Assembly: GCF_020682705.1 (NCBI RefSeq)
Contig: NZ_JAGTTN010000001.1
Location: 62,001 to 126,000, forward strand
Direction: 5' to 3'
Length of the DNA stretch: 64,000 nucleotides
Origin: Microbacterium allomyrinae
Lineage (GTDB): Bacteria > Actinomycetota > Actinomycetes > Actinomycetales > Microbacteriaceae
The notes under the pieces were generated by a model. The model saw only the letters and a list, made by a program, of their open reading frames with translations. It did no database searches and was not told the DNA's origin. The translations under genes were made by a program, and so were the position numbers. This document shows, one piece after another, positions 23,861 through 33,155 of this stretch. Every line of letters begins with the position of its first letter. Position 1 is the first letter of the stretch.

Positions 23861-25312
23861 ATGAAGCCAACCAGCCCCGCAGTCCGACTCGCAGCCGTGC
23901 CGGCCCGCCGCCGCGGCATAGGCGCGATCCGCGTTTCGAAAGAGCGCGACGGGATGACGTCTCCCGAAAACCAACGCTACGCAATCGAGCAGTTCGCCGA
24001 ACGCGAGAACATCGAGATTGTGGAGTGGATCGAGGGCATAGACGAATCCGGATCACGCAACAAGTCCGCATGGTGGGCGCGCCTCAGCTATGGCTGCGAC
24101 CGCATCGAGGCGAAAGCCGCCGACACTCTCGTCGTGTGGCGCATCGACCGGACCGCCCGCCACCGCCTCAAGTGGGCAATCACGCAGGATCGCATCGAGA
24201 GCGCAGGCGGGCTGATCCTGTCAGCCACCGAGCCCAACGACCAATCGCCCGCGGGCAGGTACGGCCGCGGAATGATGATCGAGCATGCGGTCTACGTCGC
24301 CGAATCGATCGGCGCGACCTGGAAGGAAACGCTTGAGCGGCGCGTCCGCCACGGCCTCACGCCGAACGGCCAGCGTCACTTCGGCTACGCCTACACACGA
24401 GAGCGCGGCTATGAGATCGACCCGATTGAGGGCCCGATCCTCGCCAGCATGTACCGCGACTACACGGCCGGCGACTCCGCGTTACAGATCGCCGAGCGCC
24501 TCAGCGGCCCGGTCGCCCGCCCCGCTGAGGGAGAGCAATACGCGCGCTATGCGCGATGGAACACGCCCGCAATCCTCCGACTGCTCGACTCGGGATTCGG
24601 TGCCGGGCTCATCCTCTTTCGCGGCGATCTCCACGATGGCGCGCACGAGCCAGTGATCGACGCTGATGAGTGGGCGCGATATCGCGCCGCACGCGATGCA
24701 CGCCGACGCCGACCGCGCGCAGAGCGATCGCCGTACACCTATTCGGGGATACTCTTCTGCCACTGCGGTAGTCGAATGTCAGGCCGCACGGACCACGGTC
24801 GCCCTCGGTACGCGTGCATTGAGTCCGCGACATACCGAGTTCACGCCGATGCCTCGCTCGCCGCTCACGTCATCGATGCCGAAGTTCTGAAATGGCTCAA
24901 CAAGATCCGTGATCGATTGAACAAGGCTGCGCAGGACGCGCCGCGCCGGCCCGTACTCGTCGCCAACCCCACAAGGGACATCTCGCAGAAGATCGCAGCC
25001 GAGCGGGAGCGACTCGACAACGCGACCGCCCGCTACTTCGACAACCCGGAGGTTGTGTCAGAAGATGCGTACCAGCGTTACCGTGCCGCCAGCGAGGCGA
25101 AGATTGCCGCCTGGGATGCCGAGCTCACGCGCGCCTCGGCACAGGCTACAGTGCGCCCTCTCGCGTTCGTCGGCGACCTAGTGGAACGATGGCCGGATCT
25201 ACCTATCGAGCGCCGCCGCGAGGCGCTGAGGCTGCTTGTGGACCGGATCACGATCAACCCGCCCAATACGATTCCGCGTGTCGTAGTGGACTCGCCCCTT
25301 ACGCGTACTTAG
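23861..25312 (+). CDS. Large serine integrase
   Basis: The 483-residue protein has an N-terminal resolvase domain (GAIRVSKERDG with catalytic serine near residue 26; VVWRIDRTARH), a recombinase domain (HFGYAYTRERGYEIDPIEGPILASMYRDYTAGDSALQIAERL), a zinc ribbon (FCHCGSRMSG...RYAC) and a C-terminal coiled coil (SQKIAAERERLDNATARYFD). It catalyses phage integration at attB. I start at the ATG encoding MKPTSPAV; an upstream extension overlaps the XRE gene. The gene ends at the phage-host junction. Confidence 0.88.
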   Translation: MKPTSPAVRLAAVPARRRGIGAIRVSKERDGMTSPENQRYAIEQFAERENIEIVEWIEGIDESGSRNKSAWWARLSYGCDRIEAKAADTLVVWRIDRTARHRLKWAITQDRIESAGGLILSATEPNDQSPAGRYGRGMMIEHAVYVAESIGATWKETLERRVRHGLTPNGQRHFGYAYTRERGYEIDPIEGPILASMYRDYTAGDSALQIAERLSGPVARPAEGEQYARYARWNTPAILRLLDSGFGAGLILFRGDLHDGAHEPVIDADEWARYRAARDARRRRPRAERSPYTYSGILFCHCGSRMSGRTDHGRPRYACIESATYRVHADASLAAHVIDAEVLKWLNKIRDRLNKAAQDAPRRPVLVANPTRDISQKIAAERERLDNATARYFDNPEVVSEDAYQRYRAASEAKIAAWDAELTRASAQATVRPLAFVGDLVERWPDLPIERRREALRLLVDRITINPPNTIPRVVVDSPLTRT

Positions 25313-25320
25313 ACGCAGGC

Positions 25321-25336
25321 ATCGGACGATTCCGAT
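25321..25336. other. Putative attR core
   Basis: ATCGGACGATTCCGAT is an inverted repeat (ATCGGA/TCCGAT around CGAT) lying nine bases after the integrase stop. Host ychF coding sequence reads into it from the right, up to base 25325, and diverges afterwards. The crossover dinucleotide cannot be placed without attL, which lies outside the window. Confidence 0.6.
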
Positions 25337-25348
25337 GGTGAGAGCCAC
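25325..25348 (-). pseudogene. ychF: 5' end of ychF interrupted by the prophage
   Basis: On the minus strand a GTG starts VALTIGIV, the nearly invariant N-terminus of the YchF GTPase/ATPase, which normally continues GLPNVGKS (Walker A). Here the next codons read RCLRLSTR and run on antisense to integrase as a 49-codon frame. TAGACT lies eight bases before the GTG as a promoter-like -10. An ATG two codons upstream is an alternative start. The remaining gene should be at attL. Confidence 0.72.
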
Positions 25349-25530
25349 GGGCATCCAGTCTACGTGGGGGCGGGGGCCGCGCCTTCCGCCGGATCGGCCG
25401 GTCGGCGAGCAACCGGTGTCGGGCCCGCCTCGGCACGGGCGCGTTGCCGCGAATCGTCGCATCCCGGCGAAGAGACGACAAGAGGGGGCAATCGCGCGGG
25501 GGCAGGTCGGGCCCGCGCTCCGGGCGCGTG

Positions 25531-26289
25531 CTACGAGCGGATGCCGCGGTACGCCGTCGTGCGGTACGGCACGTCCACGACCTCGGCGCCCGTGTCATCC
25601 ACCCGCCGGTTCTGGTCGAACAGCGCATCGACGGCGGAGAGGATCCGCGCGCGATCGACCTCGCTCGCCGTGATCACGTAACTGCGCGATGCGACCATGT
25701 CGAGCAAGGCCCGGCGTCCGAGCGTCCGCGACCACGACCAGGTGCGGTCCTCGAGCTGCCCGATCGGCGGCGCCACCCGGACGCCGTCGCCCGACAGCAT
25801 CTGCTCGGCGTGACTGCCGTGCATCGCCTCGGTGAGCTGCGCGATCCATGGCACCGAGTCATCGCGGATGTTCCACACCAGACCGAGCACCCCGCCCGAG
25901 CGGACCGCGCGCCCGATCTCGAGGGAGCCTGCGACCGGATCGACCCAGTGCCACGCCTGACCGAGCAGCACCGCATCGACGGATGCATCGGGCAGCGGCA
26001 TCCGCTCAGCGGTACCCACGAAGGTCGGAACGCCGTGGACATGCTCTCGAAGGGCGGCGAGCATGCCGGGATCGGGGTCGATCGCGACGACCTCCGCTCC
26101 GGTCTCGACGATGGTGCGGGTCAGCTTTCCCGTCCCGGCACCCACGTCGGCCACGCGCAGCGCCCGCCCGTCGTGCTGCACGGGCGCGAGCATCCAATCG
26201 ACGGCTTCCCGCGGATAGTCGGGGCGACCCGACTCGTAGGCGCCGGCTGCGGCGCCGAACGACATGGACATCTCTTCGCGACTGGCCAT
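25531..26289 (-). CDS. SAM-dependent methyltransferase (type 11-like)
   Basis: The 252-residue protein has the SAM site VADVGAGTGKLTRTIVETGAEVVAIDPD near residue 46 and the later LLGQAWHWVD segment of small-molecule methyltransferases. Substrate unknown. TAGGCT six bases before the ATG suggests a leaderless transcript. It is the first intact host gene after the prophage. Confidence 0.82.
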   Translation of the reverse strand: MASREEMSMSFGAAAGAYESGRPDYPREAVDWMLAPVQHDGRALRVADVGAGTGKLTRTIVETGAEVVAIDPDPGMLAALREHVHGVPTFVGTAERMPLPDASVDAVLLGQAWHWVDPVAGSLEIGRAVRSGGVLGLVWNIRDDSVPWIAQLTEAMHGSHAEQMLSGDGVRVAPPIGQLEDRTWSWSRTLGRRALLDMVASRSYVITASEVDRARILSAVDALFDQNRRVDDTGAEVVDVPYRTTAYRGIRS

Positions 26290-26369
26290 GTCCCGAGCCT
26301 ACGACTCGATGCCCGACCTCTCCGGCGCGCCTGCCGTCGTCCGCCGATGCGCCGGGTGATTCTGAGCAC

Positions 26370-26972
26370 GTGCCCCTGGACTTCACCGCGATCGACTTCG
26401 AGACGGCGAACTCCAGCAATGCGTCGGCGTGCGCCGTCGGCCTCGTGCGTGTGCGAGGCGGCGAGATCGTCGACCAGACCGGCTGGCTGATCCGGCCCCC
26501 CGCAGGCCACGACGTGTTCTTCGAACTGAACACGCGTATCCACGGCATCCGTGCCGAAGACGTTCTCGACGCCGACACCTGGTCTCAGCAACTCGGCCGA
26601 CTGAACGACTTCGCCGGCGGCGACGTGCTCGTCGCGCACAACGCCGGCTTCGACATGGCGGTCCTCAAGCGCGCGAGCGAGGCCACGGGCGACGAGTGCC
26701 CGGCGTATCGGTACGCGTGCAGCCTGCAGGTCGCGCGCAAGGTCTACTCGCTCGAGTCGTACCGGCTGCCGTTCGTCGCGGCCGAAGCCGGTTTCGCCGA
26801 GTTCGCACACCACAACGCCACCGCCGACGCCCTCGCCTGCGCGCACGTCATGATCGATGCCGCCCGCCGTCTCGGTGCCGGCGACATCGAGACGCTTGCG
26901 GCCTCGGCAGGTGTGCGCGTCTCGCAGATCACGGTCGCCGAGGCTCCGACGGTCTCCTTCGCCACCACCTGA
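26370..26972 (+). CDS. DEDDh 3'-5' exonuclease (DnaQ-like)
   Basis: The 200-residue protein has Exo I FTAIDFETAN, Exo II HNAGFDMAVL and Exo III HHNATADALA, the DEDDh signature of DNA polymerase III epsilon-like nucleases. A GTG start is used (VPLDFTAI); a long upstream open extension overlaps the divergent methyltransferase promoter and is not believable. It lies just ahead of rmuC, which suggests a DNA-repair neighbourhood. Confidence 0.85.
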   Translation: MPLDFTAIDFETANSSNASACAVGLVRVRGGEIVDQTGWLIRPPAGHDVFFELNTRIHGIRAEDVLDADTWSQQLGRLNDFAGGDVLVAHNAGFDMAVLKRASEATGDECPAYRYACSLQVARKVYSLESYRLPFVAAEAGFAEFAHHNATADALACAHVMIDAARRLGAGDIETLAASAGVRVSQITVAEAPTVSFATT

Positions 26973-27053
26973 GCGAGCGGATGCCGCGCCCGCGGTGCGG
27001 ACGCGCGCGCCCGCCTCGGCAGCGATGTCGGCGGCTCCGGGCACGATGGCGAC

Positions 27054-28358
27054 ATGGATGCATTCGTGATCGCGGTCGTCGCGCTGGTGACCCTTCTGCT
27101 CGGCGCACTGGCCGGCTGGGCGGCGGGCCTCGCTCGAGGCGCCGCGCGCGCGGCGCACGAGCAGGCAGACCTCCGTGCGCGACTCGCGGGCGCGGATGCC
27201 GCACGGCAGGGCATTCAGGCCCAGCTCGACCACCAGCAGCTGCTGTACCGCGAGCTGTCATCGCAGGCGCGCCACGACCAGGCGTCGCGCGAGGAGCGCG
27301 AGCGACGCGAGCAGTCCGTGTTGCGCGCTCTCGCCCCCGTGCAAGAGACGCTGACCGCGATGCACGCCAAGGTCGATGAACTCGAGCGCGACCGACACAC
27401 GCAGTTCGGCTCACTGGCCGAGCAGCTGCGGCGCGCTCAGGAGTCCGATGAGGCGCTGCGTGCGACCACCGAATCGCTGGCGAGCGCACTGCGCTCGGGC
27501 ACGACCCGCGGAGTGTGGGGCGAGACTCAGCTGCGACGTGTCGTCGAGGCCGCCGGGCTCACACGGCATGTCGATTTCGATGTGCAGGCGTCGATCACTT
27601 CGGATGCCGGTGCCGGACGCCCCGACATGGTCATCCGCCTGCCCGGAGACAAGGCCATCGCGGTCGACGCCAAAGTGCCGCTCGACGCGTATCTCGAAGC
27701 GAGCGCGATCCCTCTCACGGCGCAGGGCGCTGAGGCGGCGCGGCGCAAGACTCTGCTCGACAAGCATGTGAAGGCCGTTCGCGCCCACGTCGACGCCCTC
27801 GCACGCAAGACGTACTGGGCGGGTCTCGCCTCCAGTCCCGAGTTCGTGATCTGCTTCGTGCCGAGCGAGTCGCTGCTCGCCGTCGCCCTGGAGGAGGATC
27901 CGACCCTGCTCGACTACGCGTTCGGCAAGCGCGTCGCGCTGGCTTCGCCCGTCAACCTCTGGGCGGTGCTGAAGACCGTCGCGTATACGTGGACGCAGCA
28001 GGACGTGTCGCAAGAGGCTCGTGCGCTGTTCGAGCTCGGCAACCAGCTGTACGAGCGACTCGGTTCGCTCGCCTCGCACGCGGACGATCTGCGCCGCGCG
28101 ATCGAGCGCACGGTCGACAGTTACAACCGGTTCGCCGGCTCGCTCGAGACGCGAGTGCTGGTGAGCGCCCGCAAGTTCCCGGGCATCGATGCCACAAAGC
28201 TGGATGCCGTCGGCGAACCCGCGACGATCGAGAAGTCGCCTCGCCGTCTCACCGCACCCGAACTGCTCGACGGGACTCTCGAGCAGAATGCGGATGCCGG
28301 GATCGCACGGGCCGAACTCGGTGACGTGCGCTCGCGCATCACGGCCTCGAACGACTGA
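27054..28358 (+). CDS. rmuC: DNA recombination protein RmuC
   Basis: The 434-residue protein has an N-terminal membrane helix (about residues 4 to 26), a long coiled coil to about 140, then the RmuC nuclease-like domain with RGVWGETQLRRVVEAAGL, GRPDMVIRLPGDKAIAVDAKVPLDAY and FVICFVPSE. RmuC limits sequence inversions and acts in DNA repair. Confidence 0.92.
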   Translation: MDAFVIAVVALVTLLLGALAGWAAGLARGAARAAHEQADLRARLAGADAARQGIQAQLDHQQLLYRELSSQARHDQASREERERREQSVLRALAPVQETLTAMHAKVDELERDRHTQFGSLAEQLRRAQESDEALRATTESLASALRSGTTRGVWGETQLRRVVEAAGLTRHVDFDVQASITSDAGAGRPDMVIRLPGDKAIAVDAKVPLDAYLEASAIPLTAQGAEAARRKTLLDKHVKAVRAHVDALARKTYWAGLASSPEFVICFVPSESLLAVALEEDPTLLDYAFGKRVALASPVNLWAVLKTVAYTWTQQDVSQEARALFELGNQLYERLGSLASHADDLRRAIERTVDSYNRFAGSLETRVLVSARKFPGIDATKLDAVGEPATIEKSPRRLTAPELLDGTLEQNADAGIARAELGDVRSRITASND

Positions 28359-28397
28359 GGGGCGCCTCGCCCGGAAGGGCGCGGGAGTCCGATGAGG

Positions 28398-28625
28398 TCA
28401 CGCACCGCCGGGAACGAAACTCAGCAGCACGATGACCGCTGCCGAGACGCCGACGAATGCGCCGATCATCCACCAGACACTCACCTCGTGTCCCTCTTCG
28501 CGTCGGACGCGCAAGAGAACGTCAGGCCTGCGCGCGGGGTCTGCCGCGTTCGCGATCACCGCGTTCGCGACCACTGCGTGGGCCCCTGTCTGGGGCGATG
28601 ACGAATCACCGGTCTGCGCAGACAT
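28398..28625 (-). CDS. Small membrane protein, 75 residues
   Basis: A polar N-terminus (SAQTGDSSSPQTGAH) is followed by one C-terminal membrane helix (WWMIGAFVGVSAAVIVLLSFV). I use the ATG preceded by GAGGAG. Function unknown; convergent with rmuC. Confidence 0.6.
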   Translation of the reverse strand: MSAQTGDSSSPQTGAHAVVANAVIANAADPARRPDVLLRVRREEGHEVSVWWMIGAFVGVSAAVIVLLSFVPGGA

Positions 28626-28784
28626 CGTCACACTCCTCGCGTTGGAAACACAGCCATGTCCCCATCGACACCACCCTGATTCTGCCAGAGTTCGCGTTCG
28701 AGACGGGTCACGAAACCGTCACAGCAGGATCATCTGTCACTTCAGTCACACGAATCACTTCATGCACATGAGGGTTTCGCGAGG

Positions 28785-29774
28785 TCAGAGCCACTTCGAG
28801 ACGAGGTGCTCCGACGAGATGCGGCGCAGCGTCCCGGAGGCCCCGCGCAGCACGACGCTCTCCGTATAGAGGTATTCCCCCTCACGGCGTACGCCGTCGA
28901 CGAGCTGACCGTCGGTGACGCCGGTCGCAACGAAGATGGTGTTGCTGCCCTTGACCAACTCGTCGGCCTCGTAGACGTAGCCGTCGAGCTTGAGGCCCGT
29001 GTCCAGGCCCTTCTGCTTCTCGTTGTCGTCGCGCGGCCAGAGGCGTCCCTGGATGTGACCGCCGAGCGCCTTGATCGCGCACGCGGTCACGATGCCCTCG
29101 GGGCTGCCGCCGATACCCACGCACATGTCGGTGCGAGCGTTGTGCCGCGCGGCATTGATGCCGCCGGCGACGTCTCCGTCGCTCATGAGTCGCGTGCCGG
29201 CTCCGGCTTCACGGATCTCTTCGATGAGCTGTTCGTGGCGCGGCCTGTGCAGTACCGACACGACGATCTCATCGACGGGCTTGCCGAGTGCTCTCGCCAG
29301 CAGCCGGATGTTCTCCCCGATGGGAAGACGGATGTCGACGATGCCGACGCCGGCAGGGCCGGTGACGAGCTTGTCCATGTAGAAGACGCTCGAAGCGTCG
29401 AGCATCGTGCCGTGATCCGACACCGCGATCACCGAGAGCGCGTTGTTGCGGCCGGCTGCCGTGAGCGAGGTGCCGTCGATCGGATCAACCGCGACATCGG
29501 CCTGCGGGCCCCGCCCGTTGCCGACGCGCTCGCCGTTGAAGAGCATGGGCGCTTCGTCCTTCTCGCCCTCGCCGATCACGATCGTGCCGTCGAAGTTCAC
29601 GGTGGTGAAGAACGCTCGCATGGCGTCGACGGCCGCACCGTCGGCCGCCTCTTTGGCCCCGCGGCCGATGAACGGCACGGCGCGGATCGCGGCGGCCTCG
29701 GTCGCACGTACGAGCTCGAGTGCGAGATTTCGGTCGGGATGCAGTGGACTCATGTCCGCGGTCAGGCTCACCAT
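28785..29774 (-). CDS. glpX: Class II fructose-1,6-bisphosphatase
   Basis: The 329-residue product has GEGEKDEAPMLFNGERVG and VDPIDGT, the metal-binding motifs of GlpX, plus SDGDVAGGI and GIGGSPEGIVTACA. It hydrolyses fructose-1,6-bisphosphate to fructose-6-phosphate in gluconeogenesis. I start at MVSLTADMSP because TATGCT lies six bases upstream, a leaderless arrangement. It is divergent from class II aldolase, the previous step of the same pathway. Confidence 0.95.
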   Translation of the reverse strand: MVSLTADMSPLHPDRNLALELVRATEAAAIRAVPFIGRGAKEAADGAAVDAMRAFFTTVNFDGTIVIGEGEKDEAPMLFNGERVGNGRGPQADVAVDPIDGTSLTAAGRNNALSVIAVSDHGTMLDASSVFYMDKLVTGPAGVGIVDIRLPIGENIRLLARALGKPVDEIVVSVLHRPRHEQLIEEIREAGAGTRLMSDGDVAGGINAARHNARTDMCVGIGGSPEGIVTACAIKALGGHIQGRLWPRDDNEKQKGLDTGLKLDGYVYEADELVKGSNTIFVATGVTDGQLVDGVRREGEYLYTESVVLRGASGTLRRISSEHLVSKWL

Positions 29775-30015
29775 GAGGTCAGCATAGCCAGCATGACGCG
29801 CATCTCCTCTGAATTTCACGCGTTCTCGAACGAAGGAACCGTGAATCTTTCATGCATGACAGATCCCCTCATTCCGCACATCATCGACCGAGAAGAGGCA
29901 TCCGTTCCTCCACGCACAGCTTCGCTAGGCTTTGAACCGAACCCCGCGTCGATCGCGACTCCCAGCCTGCGCACCACGCGCGGCCTCGAGCCCTGACAGC
30001 AATCAAGGAGCACCC

Positions 30016-31044
30016 ATGCCCGTCGCCACCCCGGAGCAGTACGCCGAAATGCTGGACCGCGCGAAGGCCGGCGGCTTCGCGTATCCGGCCATCAACGCCG
30101 CAAGCTCGCAGTCCGTCAACGCCGTTCTCCAGGGCCTCACCGAGGCCGGGTCCGACGGCATCCTGCAGGTCACCACGGGCGGCGCCGACTACTTCGCCGG
30201 ACACACCGTCAAGGCCCGTGCCACCGGTGCGCTCGCCTTCGCCGCATACGTGCACGAGGTCGCCAAGAGCTACCCGATCACGGTCGCCCTGCACACCGAC
30301 CACTGCCCTAAGCCCGCCCTCGAGGACTTCGTCCTGCCGCTCATCACGGCTTCCGAGAAGGTCGTCGCCGATGGCGGGAACCCCATCTTCCAGTCGCACA
30401 TGTGGGACGGCTCGGCCGTGCCTCTGGGAGAGAACATCGACATCGCCAAAGAACTCCTCCCCCGGCTGAAGGCCATCAACGCGATCCTCGAGGTCGAGAT
30501 CGGCGTCGTCGGCGGCGAAGAGGACGGCGTGCAGCACGAGGGCTCGAACGACGCTCTCTACACGACGACCGCCGACGTCTCGCAGGTCGTCGAAGCGCTC
30601 GGCCTCGGCGACCAGGGCCGCTGGATCGCCGCCCTCACGTTCGGCAACGTGCACGGCGTCTACAAGCCGGGCAACGTCAAGCTCCGCCCCGAGCTCCTCG
30701 GCGAGATCCAGGAGGGCATCGCCGCCCAGTTCGGCACCAGCGCCAAGCCCCTCGACCTCGTCTTCCACGGCGGCAGCGGTTCGACCGACGAGGAGATCGC
30801 CCTGGCGGTCGCCAACGGCGTGGTGAAGATGAACATCGACACCGATACCCAGTACGCCTTCACGCGCTCTGTCGCCGGGTTCATGTTCTCGAACTACGAC
30901 GGCGTCCTGAAGGTCGACGGCGAGGTGGGCAACAAGAAGGCGTACGACCCGCGCGCCTGGGGCAAGGTCGCCGAGTCCGCGATGGCCGCTCGCGTGGTCG
31001 AGGCGACCAAGCAGCTCGGCTCGGCCGGCCAGTCGAAGAGCTGA
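30016..31044 (+). CDS. fbaA: Class II fructose-bisphosphate aldolase
   Basis: The 342-residue zinc enzyme shows LHTDHCPK (first zinc ligands), VEIGVVGGEEDGV, LTFGNVHGVYKPG and VFHGGSGS (phosphate/zinc site) and NIDTDTQYAFTR. It interconverts fructose-1,6-bisphosphate with two triose phosphates. AAGGAG precedes the ATG. The divergent region of about 240 bases shared with glpX probably holds both promoters. Confidence 0.95.
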   Translation: MPVATPEQYAEMLDRAKAGGFAYPAINAASSQSVNAVLQGLTEAGSDGILQVTTGGADYFAGHTVKARATGALAFAAYVHEVAKSYPITVALHTDHCPKPALEDFVLPLITASEKVVADGGNPIFQSHMWDGSAVPLGENIDIAKELLPRLKAINAILEVEIGVVGGEEDGVQHEGSNDALYTTTADVSQVVEALGLGDQGRWIAALTFGNVHGVYKPGNVKLRPELLGEIQEGIAAQFGTSAKPLDLVFHGGSGSTDEEIALAVANGVVKMNIDTDTQYAFTRSVAGFMFSNYDGVLKVDGEVGNKKAYDPRAWGKVAESAMAARVVEATKQLGSAGQSKS

Positions 31045-31059
31045 CCCGATTCACGAAAC

Positions 31060-31089
31060 GGATGCCTCGACCGCAGGGTCGGGGCATCC
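31060..31089 (+). terminator. Terminator after aldolase gene
   Basis: GGATGCCTCGACC and GGTCGGGGCATCC form a 13-bp stem with one wobble and a GCAG loop, 15 bases after the stop codon, followed by GTCGTTTC. Its position also suits the convergent MOSC gene. Confidence 0.75.
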
Positions 31090-31114
31090 GTCGTTTCTGG
31101 TGGTCTGAGCCGCG

Positions 31115-31663
31115 TCAGGGGGCTCGGTAGACATCGAGGATCGTCGGCGCCCCCTCGGGCCGGTGCACGACGACGATCTCATCGCCCGCTTGCACCCGGC
31201 CCGGCGTGACGACGCGCAGGTACGGGCCGAGGCGCCGCTCGTCCGAGAAGCGGCGGACCCAACCGCGCTCGTCGTCGCCGCCGACCCAGCGGGCGAACGT
31301 CTGGCACGGAGTGCGCGGCATCGTGACCTCGACCTCGACGCGATCGCCGATCCGCCACCGCTCGCCGATGAGAGCCGCGTTGACGTCGATGCCTTCGGTA
31401 CGAAAGTTCTCGCCGAAGAAGCCCGGTGGTAGCGGCCGCCCCAGTTCCCGCTCCCAGAACGCGGCGTCCTCGGCGGCGTACGCGTAGAGCGCCTTGTCGA
31501 GCCCGCCGTGATGCTTGCGGTCCGCCTGCACGTCCGCGTAGACGCCGTAGGCACCGATCTTGACGGCCCCCGCGACGGCGCCCTTGTCGATGGCGGTGAT
31601 TCCCACGGTGCCGGCGTCCGGCCGCAGGATGCGCACGGCGCACACGGCGAGCAGGCGAGGCAT
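31115..31663 (-). CDS. MOSC domain protein (YiiM-like)
   Basis: The 182-residue product has VYADVQADRKHHGGLDKALYAYA, FGENFRTEGID and RTPCQTFARW, the pattern of MOSC domain proteins that handle molybdenum cofactor sulfur or N-hydroxylated compounds. The cysteine in TPCQ is the likely catalytic residue. TAGGAT sits six bases before the ATG. Confidence 0.85.
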   Translation of the reverse strand: MPRLLAVCAVRILRPDAGTVGITAIDKGAVAGAVKIGAYGVYADVQADRKHHGGLDKALYAYAAEDAAFWERELGRPLPPGFFGENFRTEGIDVNAALIGERWRIGDRVEVEVTMPRTPCQTFARWVGGDDERGWVRRFSDERRLGPYLRVVTPGRVQAGDEIVVVHRPEGAPTILDVYRAP

Positions 31664-31699
31664 CCCGTCATCCTACGCACGAACCGGTGAGGTCAGCCT

Positions 31700-32407
31700 T
31701 CACCGGTCTGTCAGCTCGCCGCGCATCAGCACACGATCGTCGGCGACCGCACGGATCTCGATCGTGGCGATGTCGTCGGCGTCCAGCGCCGTCGCGGCGT
31801 CGAGCCGGGCCGTCGATCCCGGGAGCGCCCGCCACGTCGACAGTTCACTGGTGGTGCCGTCGACGGACGTCACGACGAGGACATAGGGCCAGCCGCCTCC
31901 CGGAGTGTCGCCGTCCGCCTCACCCGTATAACGGCAGATCATCTCGATCCGCGTGCCCCATGCAGCATCCGAGAGCTCGACGGTCGCCGTCCACGGCACA
32001 TCTGCGACGGGTTCGAGTGCGACGACCTCGACCGACTTCAGGGCGGGGGCGATCACCGTCGTCACCGCGATCGTCACGGCGATCACGACCGCAGCGGCAG
32101 AGGCGAGTCCTGCCGCCCACCACCGAGTGCGCCTGATCCGGGCGGCGCGCTCGCCGATAGCGATGACCTGCGCGCGTCGCGCCGGATCGGGCCCGCCTTC
32201 CGCCGCAGGCGGCTCGAGCATCGAGCTCGCCCGTTCCGGCGCGACCCGCGCCAGAAGCCCGATCGCGGGTGCGAGTTCGGTGATGGCCGTGCGACACGCA
32301 CGACACTCCTCCATGTGCGTTTCGAACCGGCGGCGGTCGGCGGGGCTCAGCGCGCCCAGCACGAACGCCGCGTCCCAGTCCGCGAAGTCGACGTGATCCG
32401 GTCTCAT
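31700..32407 (-). CDS. RskA-type anti-sigma factor with zinc finger
   Basis: An N-terminal anti-sigma zinc finger (HMEECRACR, H-x3-C-x2-C) is followed by one membrane helix (about residues 97 to 120) and an extracellular RskA-like domain. It should hold the adjacent ECF sigma factor inactive at the membrane until proteolysis. Its ATG overlaps the sigma stop as ATGA. Confidence 0.88.
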   Translation of the reverse strand: MRPDHVDFADWDAAFVLGALSPADRRRFETHMEECRACRTAITELAPAIGLLARVAPERASSMLEPPAAEGGPDPARRAQVIAIGERAARIRRTRWWAAGLASAAAVVIAVTIAVTTVIAPALKSVEVVALEPVADVPWTATVELSDAAWGTRIEMICRYTGEADGDTPGGGWPYVLVVTSVDGTTSELSTWRALPGSTARLDAATALDADDIATIEIRAVADDRVLMRGELTDR

Positions 32408-32943
32408 CGCGTCACTCCTCTCTCCTGCAGGGCGAGCCGCAGCGCGCGCAGTCCGTAGTGCAGCCGTGACTTCACGGTGCCTTCGGGAATGTCGAGATCC
32501 TCGGCCATCTCGGAGACCGTGAGCCCGCCGAAGTAGGCGCGCACGACGACGGCGCGGTGGTCGATCGACAGTGCGCCCAGCGCCTCCTCGATCAGGATCG
32601 CCTCGAACAGCGCGTCGGTCGCGTCGCCCTCGGCGGTCTCGGGCACCTCTGCGACACCGATCTCTCGGCGTCGGCGGGCGCTGCGGACGTCATCGATCAC
32701 GAGGTGCCGGGCGACGGTGAACATCCACGAGCGTGTCGACGCCGGGTCCTGCTCCAGGATCCGGGGCGTGCGCCATGCCCGCAGCAGCGTCTCCTGCACC
32801 ACATCGTCCGCTCCCGCACGATCACCGGTGAGATGAACGACATAACGCCAGACGGGTGCCGCGTGCGCGTCGTAGAGCGCGGCCAGGCGCTCGGCGTCGC
32901 GTCCTACGACACGGCCTCGTCCTCGCGCATCGCCCGATGGCAT
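32404..32943 (-). CDS. ECF-subfamily RNA polymerase sigma factor
   Basis: The 179-residue protein has region 2 (AALYDAHAAPVWRYVVHLTGDRAGADDVVQETLLRAWR...RSWMFTVARHLVIDDVR) and region 4 (IDHRAVVVRAYFGGLTVSEMAEDLDIPEGTVKSRLHYGLRAL). It is coupled to the RskA-like anti-sigma gene, as in SigK/SigL-type systems. Regulon unknown. Confidence 0.92.
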   Translation of the reverse strand: MPSGDARGRGRVVGRDAERLAALYDAHAAPVWRYVVHLTGDRAGADDVVQETLLRAWRTPRILEQDPASTRSWMFTVARHLVIDDVRSARRRREIGVAEVPETAEGDATDALFEAILIEEALGALSIDHRAVVVRAYFGGLTVSEMAEDLDIPEGTVKSRLHYGLRALRLALQERGVTR

Positions 32944-33155
32944 CCGTCACCTCCCGCAGGAGACACGAGGCCCGGACCGCACCGGTTCACCCGAATCGGA
33001 TGCGCGCGGGCCCCTCTTCCCGAGTATGGACCGCCTGGTCGCCGACGGCACCCTCGAGGTCGCCGGGCTTCGCTTCCTCGCCTGATCGCGGAGGAAGAGG
33101 GGCTCGCTCGGTGTTCAGCAGGTGGCGCTCGGCGACTCCGAACGGTGCATGCGGG

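Noticed and set aside
25848..26369. Plus-strand extension upstream of the DEDDh exonuclease
   Set aside because: It is antisense to the methyltransferase gene and rich in Arg/Ser/Pro; the domain begins right after the GTG at 26,370.
33027..33086. Short plus-strand frame MDRLVADGTLEVAGLRFLA
   Set aside because: Only 19 codons, no ribosome site and no recognisable family; possibly a decayed fragment but not supportable.
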